From the NCBI RefSeq assembly GCF_002251635.1, contig NZ_NMOJ01000005.1, positions 1,062-34,657 on the forward strand: 33,596 nt of DNA, in the 5' to 3' direction. Source of the DNA: Pseudomonas mandelii (GTDB lineage: Bacteria; Pseudomonadota; Gammaproteobacteria; Pseudomonadales; Pseudomonadaceae). The notes beneath the pieces were generated by a model, which did no database searches, was not told the DNA's origin, and worked only from the letters and a program-made list of their open reading frames with translations. Each line of letters begins with the position of its first letter. Position 1 is the first letter of the stretch. This document shows positions 17,573 through 25,220 of this stretch, piece by piece. The position numbers and the translations under genes are program-made.

Positions 17573-19999
17573 ATGCATTCACATATCCGCTGGTTCAAAG
17601 AGCTGGGTATCAACGATGTATCGCTGGTCGGTGGCAAGAACGCCTCGCTGGGTGAGATGTACCAGAACCTCACGACTGAGGGTGTATGCATCCCCAACGG
17701 TTTTGCCATCACCGTTGAGGCGTATCGTTATGTGCTTGATCACAATGGCGCCTGGCAGCCTCTGCATGCGGCACTTGACGGACTCGACCCCGACAACATC
17801 AAGGATTTGCAGGCGCGGGGGAAAAAGGCGAGGGCGATCGTATATGGCTGTTCATTGCCGGAAGATCTAAAGACGGCGATTTTGCAAAGTTATGCCCAAC
17901 TCAAACAGGAATACGGCGAAAACATTTCATTGGCGGTACGTTCCTCGGCGACCGCTGAAGATTCGCCGCAGGCCTCATTTGCCGGGCAGAACGATACCTA
18001 TCTCAACATCGCCACTGACGGTGATCTGCTCGATGCCTACAAACGTTGCCTGGCGTCCAACTTTACCGACCGCTCCATCCACTACAAATACGACAATGGC
18101 TTTGATTACTACAAGGTCTATCTCGCCGTCGTGGTCATGAAGATGGTGCGTAGCGATATAGGGGCCAGTGGCGTGATGTTTTCGCTGGACACGGAAACAG
18201 GCTTCAGGGATGTCGTCTTCATCAATGCCGCGCTGGGGCTCGGCGAGAATGTCGTGCAGGGCACGATAGACCCCGACAGTTTCTATGTGCACAAACCCAG
18301 CTTTCTGCAGGGTTATCGTGCTGTCTTGAAGCGCAGCCTGGGTAGCAAAGCAAAGAAGATGATTTTTGCCGGCGAGCTCAATACCGGCACTATCGCGGTG
18401 GAATACACCAAGAATATTGATACGCCCGGCGAAGAACGAACCCGCTTCTGCATCTCTGATGCGGATGTGATGGTGCTGGCCGACTATGCCATCAAGGTTG
18501 AAAACCACTATTCGGGCAAAGCCGGTTTTTACAAACCCATGGATATGGAATGGGCCAAAGACGGCATCGATGGCCGGTTATATATAGTGCAGGCGCGACC
18601 GGAAACGGTGGAGTCGCAAAAGAAAGGCAGCGTGCTTGAGATTTACCATCTCAAGCAAAGATCGACAGTGCTGCTTAAGGGCAGGGCGGTCGGCACCAGA
18701 ATTGGCGCCGGCAAGGCGCGTGTCATCAACGATGCCAAGCATCTCAGTGATTTTCAACCGGGCGAGGTGCTGGTCTCAGATACCACGGCACCCGACTGGG
18801 AACCTGTCATGAAGACCGCCGCGGCTATCGTGACGAGCAGGGGCGGACGTACTTGTCACGCCGCCATCGTCTCACGTGAGCTGGGCATTCCCGCCATCGT
18901 GGGAACCGCAAACGCGGCAGACATAATAGAAACCGGCACCCCGATCACCATCAGCTGCGCGGAAGGCGAAACCGGAAATGTCTATGAAGGCATTCTGGGT
19001 TTTGACATTCAGCACACCGATCTCAGCCAGCTGGGACATCCAAAAACAAAGATTATGATGAACCTGGGCAATCCTGATCAGGCCTTTAGTCTTGCCTCGC
19101 TACCGGTGGATGGCATTGGTCTGGCGCGTATGGAATTCATTATTAATGAATACATCAAGGTGCATCCGATGGCACTCGTACACCCGGAAAAGGTGGATGA
19201 CGCAACACGTGAAAAAATCGCGGCCTTGAGCATTGCTTACAATGATCCTGCGGATTTTTTCGTCAAGACCTTGGCCGAAGGCGTCGCCACAATTGCGGCG
19301 GCGGTGTATCCAAAACCCTGCGTAGTGCGCATGAGCGACTTCAAAAGCAACGAGTACGCGACCCTGCTGGGCGGTCAGTATTTCGAGCCGGAAGAAGACA
19401 ACCCGATGATCGGTTTTCGTGGGGCGTCCCGTTATACCCATAGCGCCTATGCCGAAGGTTTTGCGCTGGAGTGCGCGGCAATGAAGCGGGTGCGCGACGA
19501 GATAGGCCTGACTAACGTCAAGTTGATGATCCCTTTTTGCCGCAGAGTGGAGGAGGGCGAAAAGGTGTTGGCAGCAATGGCCAGCCATGGCCTCAAGCGC
19601 GGAGAAAACGGACTGGAGGTCTACGTCATGTGCGAGATCCCCAACAACGTCATCCTGATCGACGCCTTCGCCAAACTGTTCGACGGATTCTCCATCGGCT
19701 CCAATGACCTGACCCAGTTGACCCTCGGCGTTGATCGCGATTCGGAAATCGTCGCCTTCGATTTCGATGAACGCGATCCGGGGGTTAAACAGATGATTCG
19801 CCTGGCGGTGGAGGGAGCAAAACGTAACGGCCGCCACTCCGGTATTTGCGGACAGGCGCCGTCTGACTATCCTGAGATGGCTGAATTTCTGGTGGAAATT
19901 GGCATCGACTCGATAAGCCTCAATCCGGATGCAGTGCTCGCCACGACCCGGCATGTTCTGGCGGTGGAAAAGCGCCTGTCACTTAATCGCACACCGTAA
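17573..19999 (+). CDS. ppsA: Phosphoenolpyruvate synthase
   Basis: 808 residues. The N-terminal ATP-grasp part shows LVGGKNASLGEMYQ, AVRSSATAEDSPQASFAGQ and EWAKDGIDGRLYIVQARPET. The central phosphohistidine domain has VTSRGGRTCHAAIVSRELG, with H429 as the phosphocarrier. The C-terminal PEP-binding barrel has GFRGASRY, MCEIPNN and SIGSNDLTQLTLGVDRDS. PpsA makes PEP from pyruvate and ATP, releasing AMP and phosphate. This subtype's spacing and CHAAI motif fit PpsA rather than pyruvate phosphate dikinase. The start is the ATG at 17573 or the GTG one codon earlier, with GGAG 7-10 nt upstream. By eye several stretches (for example 19030-19150) are AT-richer than neighbours. It is probably co-transcribed with the glucan phosphorylase. 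Confidence 0.92.
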   Translation: MHSHIRWFKELGINDVSLVGGKNASLGEMYQNLTTEGVCIPNGFAITVEAYRYVLDHNGAWQPLHAALDGLDPDNIKDLQARGKKARAIVYGCSLPEDLKTAILQSYAQLKQEYGENISLAVRSSATAEDSPQASFAGQNDTYLNIATDGDLLDAYKRCLASNFTDRSIHYKYDNGFDYYKVYLAVVVMKMVRSDIGASGVMFSLDTETGFRDVVFINAALGLGENVVQGTIDPDSFYVHKPSFLQGYRAVLKRSLGSKAKKMIFAGELNTGTIAVEYTKNIDTPGEERTRFCISDADVMVLADYAIKVENHYSGKAGFYKPMDMEWAKDGIDGRLYIVQARPETVESQKKGSVLEIYHLKQRSTVLLKGRAVGTRIGAGKARVINDAKHLSDFQPGEVLVSDTTAPDWEPVMKTAAAIVTSRGGRTCHAAIVSRELGIPAIVGTANAADIIETGTPITISCAEGETGNVYEGILGFDIQHTDLSQLGHPKTKIMMNLGNPDQAFSLASLPVDGIGLARMEFIINEYIKVHPMALVHPEKVDDATREKIAALSIAYNDPADFFVKTLAEGVATIAAAVYPKPCVVRMSDFKSNEYATLLGGQYFEPEEDNPMIGFRGASRYTHSAYAEGFALECAAMKRVRDEIGLTNVKLMIPFCRRVEEGEKVLAAMASHGLKRGENGLEVYVMCEIPNNVILIDAFAKLFDGFSIGSNDLTQLTLGVDRDSEIVAFDFDERDPGVKQMIRLAVEGAKRNGRHSGICGQAPSDYPEMAEFLVEIGIDSISLNPDAVLATTRHVLAVEKRLSLNRTP

Positions 20000-20064
20000 A
20001 ACCGTTGCCTCATGGCACGCCTGATCAAGATCCGCAAAACTGCCGATTACATTGAGGTATCGAC

Positions 20065-22566
20065 GTGTATGCCTTCTTGCCACGTGAGTTGCCAGAGCAA
20101 CTCTGCGCACTGACCGACCTCGCGCTTAACCTGCGCTGGACCTGGAATCATGCACTCGACGACCTGTGGAAATCGATTGACCCGGAACTTTGGGTGCGTA
20201 CCCATAATCCGTGGATGATTCTGCAGAATGCTTCGCAGCAGCGTCTTGACGAACTCTGCCGAGATCCTGACTTCTCGCAGAAACTGGCGCACGCCATCGC
20301 AGAGCACCGGCGTTATCTCGACGACTCAGGCTGGTATGCACAGCAGCAAGGGGCCAGGGATTCGGCGCGGATCGCCTATTTCAGCATGGAGTACGGTTTG
20401 AGTGAGGCCTTTCCGCTCTACGCCGGCGGACTCGGTGTGCTTGCAGGAGATTACCTGAAGACGGCGAGCGACATGGGCGTTCCGATACTTGGGGTGGGTT
20501 TGCTCTATCAGGAAGGCTATTTTCGGCAATACATCGACGCGCAAGGCAGGCAGCATGAGGCCTATCCCTACAACGACGCCACCAGCCTGCCGATTCAGCC
20601 AACGATCGGAAATGACGGCGCCTGGCTGAAAATCGTGCTGCAACTTCCCGGTCGCACTTTGTATTTGCGTATATGGCAGGCCATTGTCGGACGTACGCGC
20701 CTGTATCTGCTGGACAGTAACGATCTGCGCAATGGGCCCGCCGACCGCGGTATCACCTCTAAGTTGTATGGCGGCGGCTCGGAAATGCGTTTGCTCCAGG
20801 AAGTGGTGCTCGGCATTGGTGGCTGGGCGGTACTCGACGCACTGGGTATCGACGTTGACGTGTGCCACCTTAACGAAGGTCACGCCGCACTGCTTGTGCT
20901 GGAACGTGCCCGTCGCTTTATGCACAAGATGGGTACATCGTTCTGGGAAGCATGGTGGGCAACGCGTGCAGGTAACGTATTCACAACGCATACGCCAGTG
21001 GCTGTGGGTTTCGACTTATTTCCACCCTCGCTCATTTACAAGTACGCGCGTGAGTATCTCGAAGACTGTCGCATTTCATTGCGCGAGCTGCTTGCGTTGG
21101 GCCGGCGTGATCCGGCGGACGACGATGAGCCGTTCAACATGGCTTTTCTGGCATTGCGTGGGTGCGCCCAGTGCAATGCCGTGAGTCGTTTGCATGGCGA
21201 GGTCAGCCGTCAATTGTTCAGTGATCTTTATCCACGCTGGCCGCTTCAAGAGATACCTGTGGGGCACATTACCAACGGCGTCCATGTGCCATCCTGGGAT
21301 TCGGTGTGGTCCGATCACCTATGGACTAGCACCTGTGGCAAGGAACGTTGGCTCGGCACGGTGGAGTCTCTCTCAGGGACGGTCTCCCACAGTGATGACA
21401 GGGCCTTGTGGACGATGGCCGCCGAGCAACGCCGCGATCTGGTGCATTACACGCGTCACCGTTTGGCATGGCACCTTGGACAGCGTGGCGAGTCACCTCA
21501 GCGGGTCGAAGAAGCCGCGCAGGTGCTCGATCCCAATTGCCTTACGCTCGGCTTCGCGCGGCGATTCACCGACTATAAGCGACCGAATTTGTTGCTGCAT
21601 GACCCGGAGCGCCTGAGCCGCCTGCTAACCGATGAGCATCGACCCGTCCAACTGATCATCGCCGGTAAAGCCCATCCCAGTGACGAGCAGGGCAAGCAGC
21701 TGATCCAGGCATGGATGGAGTTTGTTCATCGTCCAAATCTGCGAAGGCATGTCGTGTTCCTGGAGGATTACGACATTGAACAGGCCCAACATCTGGTGCA
21801 AGGCGTCGATGTCTGGATCAATACACCGCGACGACCATGGGAAGCCTGTGGCACCAGTGGGATGAAGGTTCTGGTCAATGGCGGACTTAACCTGTCCCAA
21901 CTGGACGGTTGGTGGGCGGAGGCGTACCAGCCCACCTGCGGTTGGGCAATCGGCGACGACGCCCCCAGCGACGATGTAGCCGACGCCGAGTGCTTGTACC
22001 GCCTGCTCGAAGAAGAAGTAGTGCCCACCTTTTACACACGCGACACGCAGGGAATTCCACGAGACTGGGTGCAACGCATGCGCGCCAGCATGTCGCAACT
22101 GGGGCCGCAATTCAGTAGCAATCGCATGCTGCTCGAATACCTGGGTTGTTGTTACCAACCGGCGATCCAGGCGTTCCGACGCCGTAGCAAGGATAAGGCT
22201 GAACTCGCACGTGGGCTTCATGCCTGGCACAAGGCGGTTGCCTTGGGATGGGACAACATACATTTCGGCACGGTCGATGCGAAACACGACGGCGAGTGGC
22301 TGTACATCAGCGTGCCGGTCTATCTGGGGGAGATCGCACCGGAGTGGGTAAGGGTGGAACTCTATGCCGCCCCGTGCGATGGACACCCGGCAGAATGCCT
22401 GCCGATGAACGCTGTCGGCCCCATACCCGGCGCCATCCAAGGCTATATCTTTTCCACCTCGGTCGCTGCCACGCGGCCCGTGGATGGCTACACCCCTCGG
22501 GTACGCGCCTGGCACTCAGACGCCTTTCTGCCAGCGGAAAATGCACTTATTGCGTGGCAACGTTGA
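20065..22566 (+). CDS. glgP: Alpha-glucan (glycogen/maltodextrin) phosphorylase
   Basis: 833 residues of the shorter bacterial/archaeal type, which begins with a DUF3417-like segment (LPRELPEQLCALTDLALNLR). Further marks are AYFSMEYGLSEAFPLYAGGL, HLNEGHAALLVLE, TTHTPVAVGFD, ITNGVHVPSW, FARRFTDYKRPNLLL and the pyridoxal phosphate site EACGTSGMKVLVNGG with K601 as the Schiff-base lysine. It releases glucose-1-phosphate from storage glucans using phosphate, sparing one ATP compared with hydrolysis, which suits energy-limited cells. The start is GTG 20065 with GAGG 7 nt upstream, matching the family's usual first residues. It lies 65 nt after ppsA with no box or terminator between, so one transcript is likely. 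No glycogen synthase is in the window. Confidence 0.93.
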   Translation: MYAFLPRELPEQLCALTDLALNLRWTWNHALDDLWKSIDPELWVRTHNPWMILQNASQQRLDELCRDPDFSQKLAHAIAEHRRYLDDSGWYAQQQGARDSARIAYFSMEYGLSEAFPLYAGGLGVLAGDYLKTASDMGVPILGVGLLYQEGYFRQYIDAQGRQHEAYPYNDATSLPIQPTIGNDGAWLKIVLQLPGRTLYLRIWQAIVGRTRLYLLDSNDLRNGPADRGITSKLYGGGSEMRLLQEVVLGIGGWAVLDALGIDVDVCHLNEGHAALLVLERARRFMHKMGTSFWEAWWATRAGNVFTTHTPVAVGFDLFPPSLIYKYAREYLEDCRISLRELLALGRRDPADDDEPFNMAFLALRGCAQCNAVSRLHGEVSRQLFSDLYPRWPLQEIPVGHITNGVHVPSWDSVWSDHLWTSTCGKERWLGTVESLSGTVSHSDDRALWTMAAEQRRDLVHYTRHRLAWHLGQRGESPQRVEEAAQVLDPNCLTLGFARRFTDYKRPNLLLHDPERLSRLLTDEHRPVQLIIAGKAHPSDEQGKQLIQAWMEFVHRPNLRRHVVFLEDYDIEQAQHLVQGVDVWINTPRRPWEACGTSGMKVLVNGGLNLSQLDGWWAEAYQPTCGWAIGDDAPSDDVADAECLYRLLEEEVVPTFYTRDTQGIPRDWVQRMRASMSQLGPQFSSNRMLLEYLGCCYQPAIQAFRRRSKDKAELARGLHAWHKAVALGWDNIHFGTVDAKHDGEWLYISVPVYLGEIAPEWVRVELYAAPCDGHPAECLPMNAVGPIPGAIQGYIFSTSVAATRPVDGYTPRVRAWHSDAFLPAENALIAWQR

Positions 22567-22617
22567 CGCTGGCTCGCCTTCACCTGACAGGTCTCAACGT
22601 ATTACCCGGAAGGCTTT

Positions 22618-22708
22618 TATTAACGCTCGGGAACGCACCAGGTCAGTGACTCGTCGATGACTGTTCATTGCCTGCCAAGTGGACGCCGGTGGCGCTCATT
22701 ATCATTGA
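22618..22708 (+). pseudogene. Relic of a nitroreductase gene
   Basis: Two fused blocks match the intact nitroreductase at 11899-12459. 22618-22670 corresponds to about 12194-12246 (LTLGNAPGQ, stop, LVDDCSL against ILISGNAPGQWVVEDCAL). 22671-22708 corresponds to about 12358-12395 (PAKWTPVALIII against PAEWTPVAPIIVG). About 110 nt between the blocks is deleted, the conserved W has become TGA, and both flanks of the gene are gone. It lies directly after glgP, and its last bases overlap the 3' end of the flavin reductase gene on the other strand. Confidence 0.85.
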
Positions 22709-23298
22709 CTAACCACCTGGACACCCTCTGGTAGCTTCGACTGCATCATTTCTCTTCTATCCAGTTTGCGTCCGTCCACGACAAAGGAACCATCACCCAC
22801 TGAATGAAGGGTTCGTGTCTCTTTGCGTGACTCATCGATGTAGGCGGCGAGGCCTTCGAGGACAACAATGTTGTGTTTCTCGATGATATCGACAACCTTG
22901 CATTCGATATTGGCCAGGCATTCCTTAATCAAGGGTGACCTGACATGTTTGCCTTTCACGGGCGTCAATCCGAAGGTTGCAAACTTGTCTGTGTCGGCAC
23001 CAGAACAGGTTCCCACACCAATAACGCAATCGATCAAATCGACAGTGGGGATTGAAATGACGCACTCCTTGGTTTTCAGAAGCGCGGCGTACGAATAGTT
23101 CCAGGGCCCGGTGGTGATGGCAAAAATCGGCGTGAAGCCCATCACCATGGTCCACGAGATGGTCATAATGTTGTTCTTGCGGCCATCATTTGTGGTGACG
23201 AAGACCACCGGGCCTGGCTCCATCAGTGTGAATGCTGTGTTGATTTTCATCTTTTTCAACGTCAGGCACTCCCCATTGTCTTTGATCGGCCTCTTCAT
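22702..23298 (-). CDS. Flavin reductase-like, FMN-binding split-barrel protein
   Basis: About 198 residues. From MKINTAFTLMEPGPVVFVTT onward it follows the flavin-reductase-like split-barrel family: NNIMTISWTMVMGFTPIFAI, WNYSYAALLKTKECVISIPT and IGVGTCSGADTDKFATFGL correspond to the FMN-binding strand-loop elements. Members bind FMN and reduce flavins or act on unknown substrates; the partner is not identifiable. Three starts are possible: GTG 23325, ATG 23298 and ATG 23250. I use 23298, which sits 4 nt after the stop of the PRPP-synthetase-like gene and so fits translational coupling, though no good ribosome binding site is seen. It is the last gene of a three-gene leftward operon starting at 24873. 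Confidence 0.8.
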   Translation of the reverse strand: MKRPIKDNGECLTLKKMKINTAFTLMEPGPVVFVTTNDGRKNNIMTISWTMVMGFTPIFAITTGPWNYSYAALLKTKECVISIPTVDLIDCVIGVGTCSGADTDKFATFGLTPVKGKHVRSPLIKECLANIECKVVDIIEKHNIVVLEGLAAYIDESRKETRTLHSVGDGSFVVDGRKLDRREMMQSKLPEGVQVVSQ

Positions 23299-23302
23299 CT
23301 GC

Positions 23303-24268
23303 TCAAACGGTATCGAATGCTCCACTTTCAGCCAGCAAGGTGGCTATCAGGGCGGTGCTGTCGATTACGTGCACGTGCTGCGTCACGCACTCGGGGGATA
23401 GGCGAAATGGAGGCACGCTGTCAGAGATCGCAATGTGCTCGAAAAGCGGCTTGTCGAACAGATGGCTGCCCGCCGTGAACAAACCATGGGTCGCCGCGGC
23501 AAACAATCGGCTGGCTCCACCCTTTTGACAGGCAAGGCCCGCATGCTTCAGCGTTTCACCGGTACTGATCAGATCGTCGAAAACAATGGCTGTCTTACCC
23601 GATACGTCGCCCACCAACAGGGCGCCTGTCAGCGTCGCGTGAGCACGGTGCTTTTCCATCAGCGCACTGCCCACTGAGCGTCCCAGATGTCGTTCGAGGG
23701 CCTGACGAAACTGTTCGGCGCGCTTGGCACCACCGGAATCCGGGGACACCGCCACCACGTCGGCGTCGCCGACGAACCTGGCGAAATGCTCGGCGAATAA
23801 TTCTGTGCACTGCACGTTCCACGTCGGAATGCGAAAGGCATTGTCGAACGCGGCCGGATTATGCACCTCCAGGGCAACCAGACGATCAATGTGGCAGGCT
23901 TCAATCATGGCCGCCAGGTAGCGGGTGATCGTGGGGTCTTGAGGTTGGCTGCGACGATCTTTGCGTCCGTAACAGAGATAGGGCGTTACGACTTGCACAT
24001 GGCGAGCGCCGGCATCCTTGAGTGCTCCGCAAAAGAACAACAGGCGACACAACTTATCGTTAGCGCTCTGCCGGTCATCTCCATACAAAGCATGGAACAC
24101 CACGACCTCGCGACCGTTAACCGACGCCAGCGGTCGGCATTTATGTTCGCCATCTTCATAGTCGCGCTCTTCATGCAGGGCCAGTTGGCAGCCAAGCCGC
24201 TGCGCGACGCGGGTTGCATAGTGCTCACTGCCTTGCAGGGCAAAAAGAAGCGGGCGGTCGGTGAGCAT
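23303..24268 (-). CDS. Ribose-phosphate pyrophosphokinase-like protein
   Basis: 321 residues with the two-domain PRPP synthetase layout. Seen are RDYEDGEHKCRP (flexible DGE loop), VTPYLCYGRKDRRSQ (usual PYxxYARQDR), VALEVHNPAAFDNAF (metal-binding His region), VAVSPDSGGAKRAEQF and the PRPP loop IVFDDLISTGETLKHAG. The enzyme would make PRPP from ribose-5-phosphate and ATP. Substitutions such as YGRKDR suggest a divergent paralogue of the housekeeping Prs, possibly with altered regulation. The ATG at 24268 has AAGGAG 7 nt upstream and is preferred; an upstream ATG at 24310 overlaps the preceding stop (ATGA) and would add 14 residues. Flanked by a phosphoribosyltransferase and the flavin reductase. 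Confidence 0.85.
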   Translation of the reverse strand: MLTDRPLLFALQGSEHYATRVAQRLGCQLALHEERDYEDGEHKCRPLASVNGREVVVFHALYGDDRQSANDKLCRLLFFCGALKDAGARHVQVVTPYLCYGRKDRRSQPQDPTITRYLAAMIEACHIDRLVALEVHNPAAFDNAFRIPTWNVQCTELFAEHFARFVGDADVVAVSPDSGGAKRAEQFRQALERHLGRSVGSALMEKHRAHATLTGALLVGDVSGKTAIVFDDLISTGETLKHAGLACQKGGASRLFAAATHGLFTAGSHLFDKPLFEHIAISDSVPPFRLSPECVTQHVHVIDSTALIATLLAESGAFDTV

Positions 24269-24306
24269 GCATTGGCTCCTTTGAGGCTTATCGAACAGTT
24301 GCGCCG

Positions 24307-24873
24307 TCATCGGACAGCACCATGCCGCAACACTTCAATGCAGAACTCCATTTCGTAGGGCGGGACGTTGCATTCGACGATGTCATGGGCGGCAACTTGC
24401 AGGTGCACGCCGACAATGTCGGCACGGATCGGTTGCTGGCAAACATGCCGGTCAACCAATACCGCAGTGTAGACCCGACGAGCGCCCAGCTGCGCCAAAT
24501 AGGCACAGGTGCGCAGAAGGGAGTGGCCTTCAAAAAGCACATCGTCGACAACAAGCAGGGTGGTATTGGCAAGGTCCAGCTCGCCCAGAAGTGGGTTCTC
24601 AGTCAATTCCGTCTGTGCATGCAGGACCTTGAGGTCATCGGCATAACGCTTGACCTTCAGGGGGTAAAGCGGCAGTTCTGGCTGGCCGGTCTGACGCGAA
24701 AGATGCTGCTGTAAGCGCTGTGCCAGGGGCTCGCCGCGACGCTGGATGCCAATCAGTGCCGATTGAGCGGGCGGCAACAATATCGCCGCTTGGCGCGCCA
24801 TCGCCTGCAGCACACCATCGAGTTCATCGCTGTCGTACAAGCGCAACCGCTGACTCGCAAGTTGGGTCGACAT
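24307..24873 (-). CDS. PyrR-like phosphoribosyltransferase
   Basis: 188 residues, type I phosphoribosyltransferase fold. IGIQRRGEPLAQRL is the substrate/hood side and TLLVVDDVLFEGHSLLRTCA is the PRPP-binding loop (usual VDDVL(Y/F)TGRT; here EGHS). The layout resembles PyrR/uracil phosphoribosyltransferase, but the altered loop end and divergent C-terminus (ECNVPPYEMEFCIEVL) leave the nucleobase uncertain. Whether it has regulatory RNA binding cannot be judged. GGAG stands 7 nt before the ATG. It is the first gene of the leftward operon whose control region holds the Anr box at 25004, and its neighbour makes PRPP, its co-substrate. Confidence 0.82.
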   Translation of the reverse strand: MSTQLASQRLRLYDSDELDGVLQAMARQAAILLPPAQSALIGIQRRGEPLAQRLQQHLSRQTGQPELPLYPLKVKRYADDLKVLHAQTELTENPLLGELDLANTTLLVVDDVLFEGHSLLRTCAYLAQLGARRVYTAVLVDRHVCQQPIRADIVGVHLQVAAHDIVECNVPPYEMEFCIEVLRHGAVR

Positions 24874-25003
24874 TGCCGTCTCCTGTCGAAAGCCGGTGCG
24901 GTGGAGGCATCACACCATCAAGGAACCGGCAAGCATCAAAGTCCTGAGCACAGCAAAAATGCCGTCCCATTTTGCCAACGTAATCCTGCTCGGCCCGGCC
25001 CTG

Positions 25004-25017
25004 TTGATATTGATCAA
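25004..25017. promoter_or_regulatory. Anr/FNR box, perfect, phosphoribosyltransferase side
   Basis: TTGATATTGATCAA, exact consensus, centred about 137 nt upstream of the leftward operon start at 24873. Identical in sequence and in the following eight bases to the box at 5438, showing that the two divergent control regions share ancestry. Confidence 0.85.
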
Positions 25018-25082
25018 GTACGGTGAAATGAAAGCCCGATCCATGACCCGCATTGGTCCAATGAACGGCGTTACGCGGGGAT

Positions 25083-25096
25083 TTGATATAAATCAA
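25083..25096. promoter_or_regulatory. Anr/FNR box, perfect, usp2 side
   Basis: TTGATATAAATCAA, exact consensus, centred about 131 nt before the usp2 start, nearly the same distance as the usp1 box to its gene (128 nt). The two boxes here are 79 nt apart, against 63 nt in the usp1 region. Confidence 0.85.
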
Positions 25097-25220
25097 CGCC
25101 AGGGCGACATCAACAGAGGACGCTGAATCAACGCGGGTGCCTGATCCGGCGCAGGCGTTACGACTAGTCTCAGCAATGGGGCAGCGATGGACGTCGAGTC
25201 CCCCTGTATGGAGTCAGATC

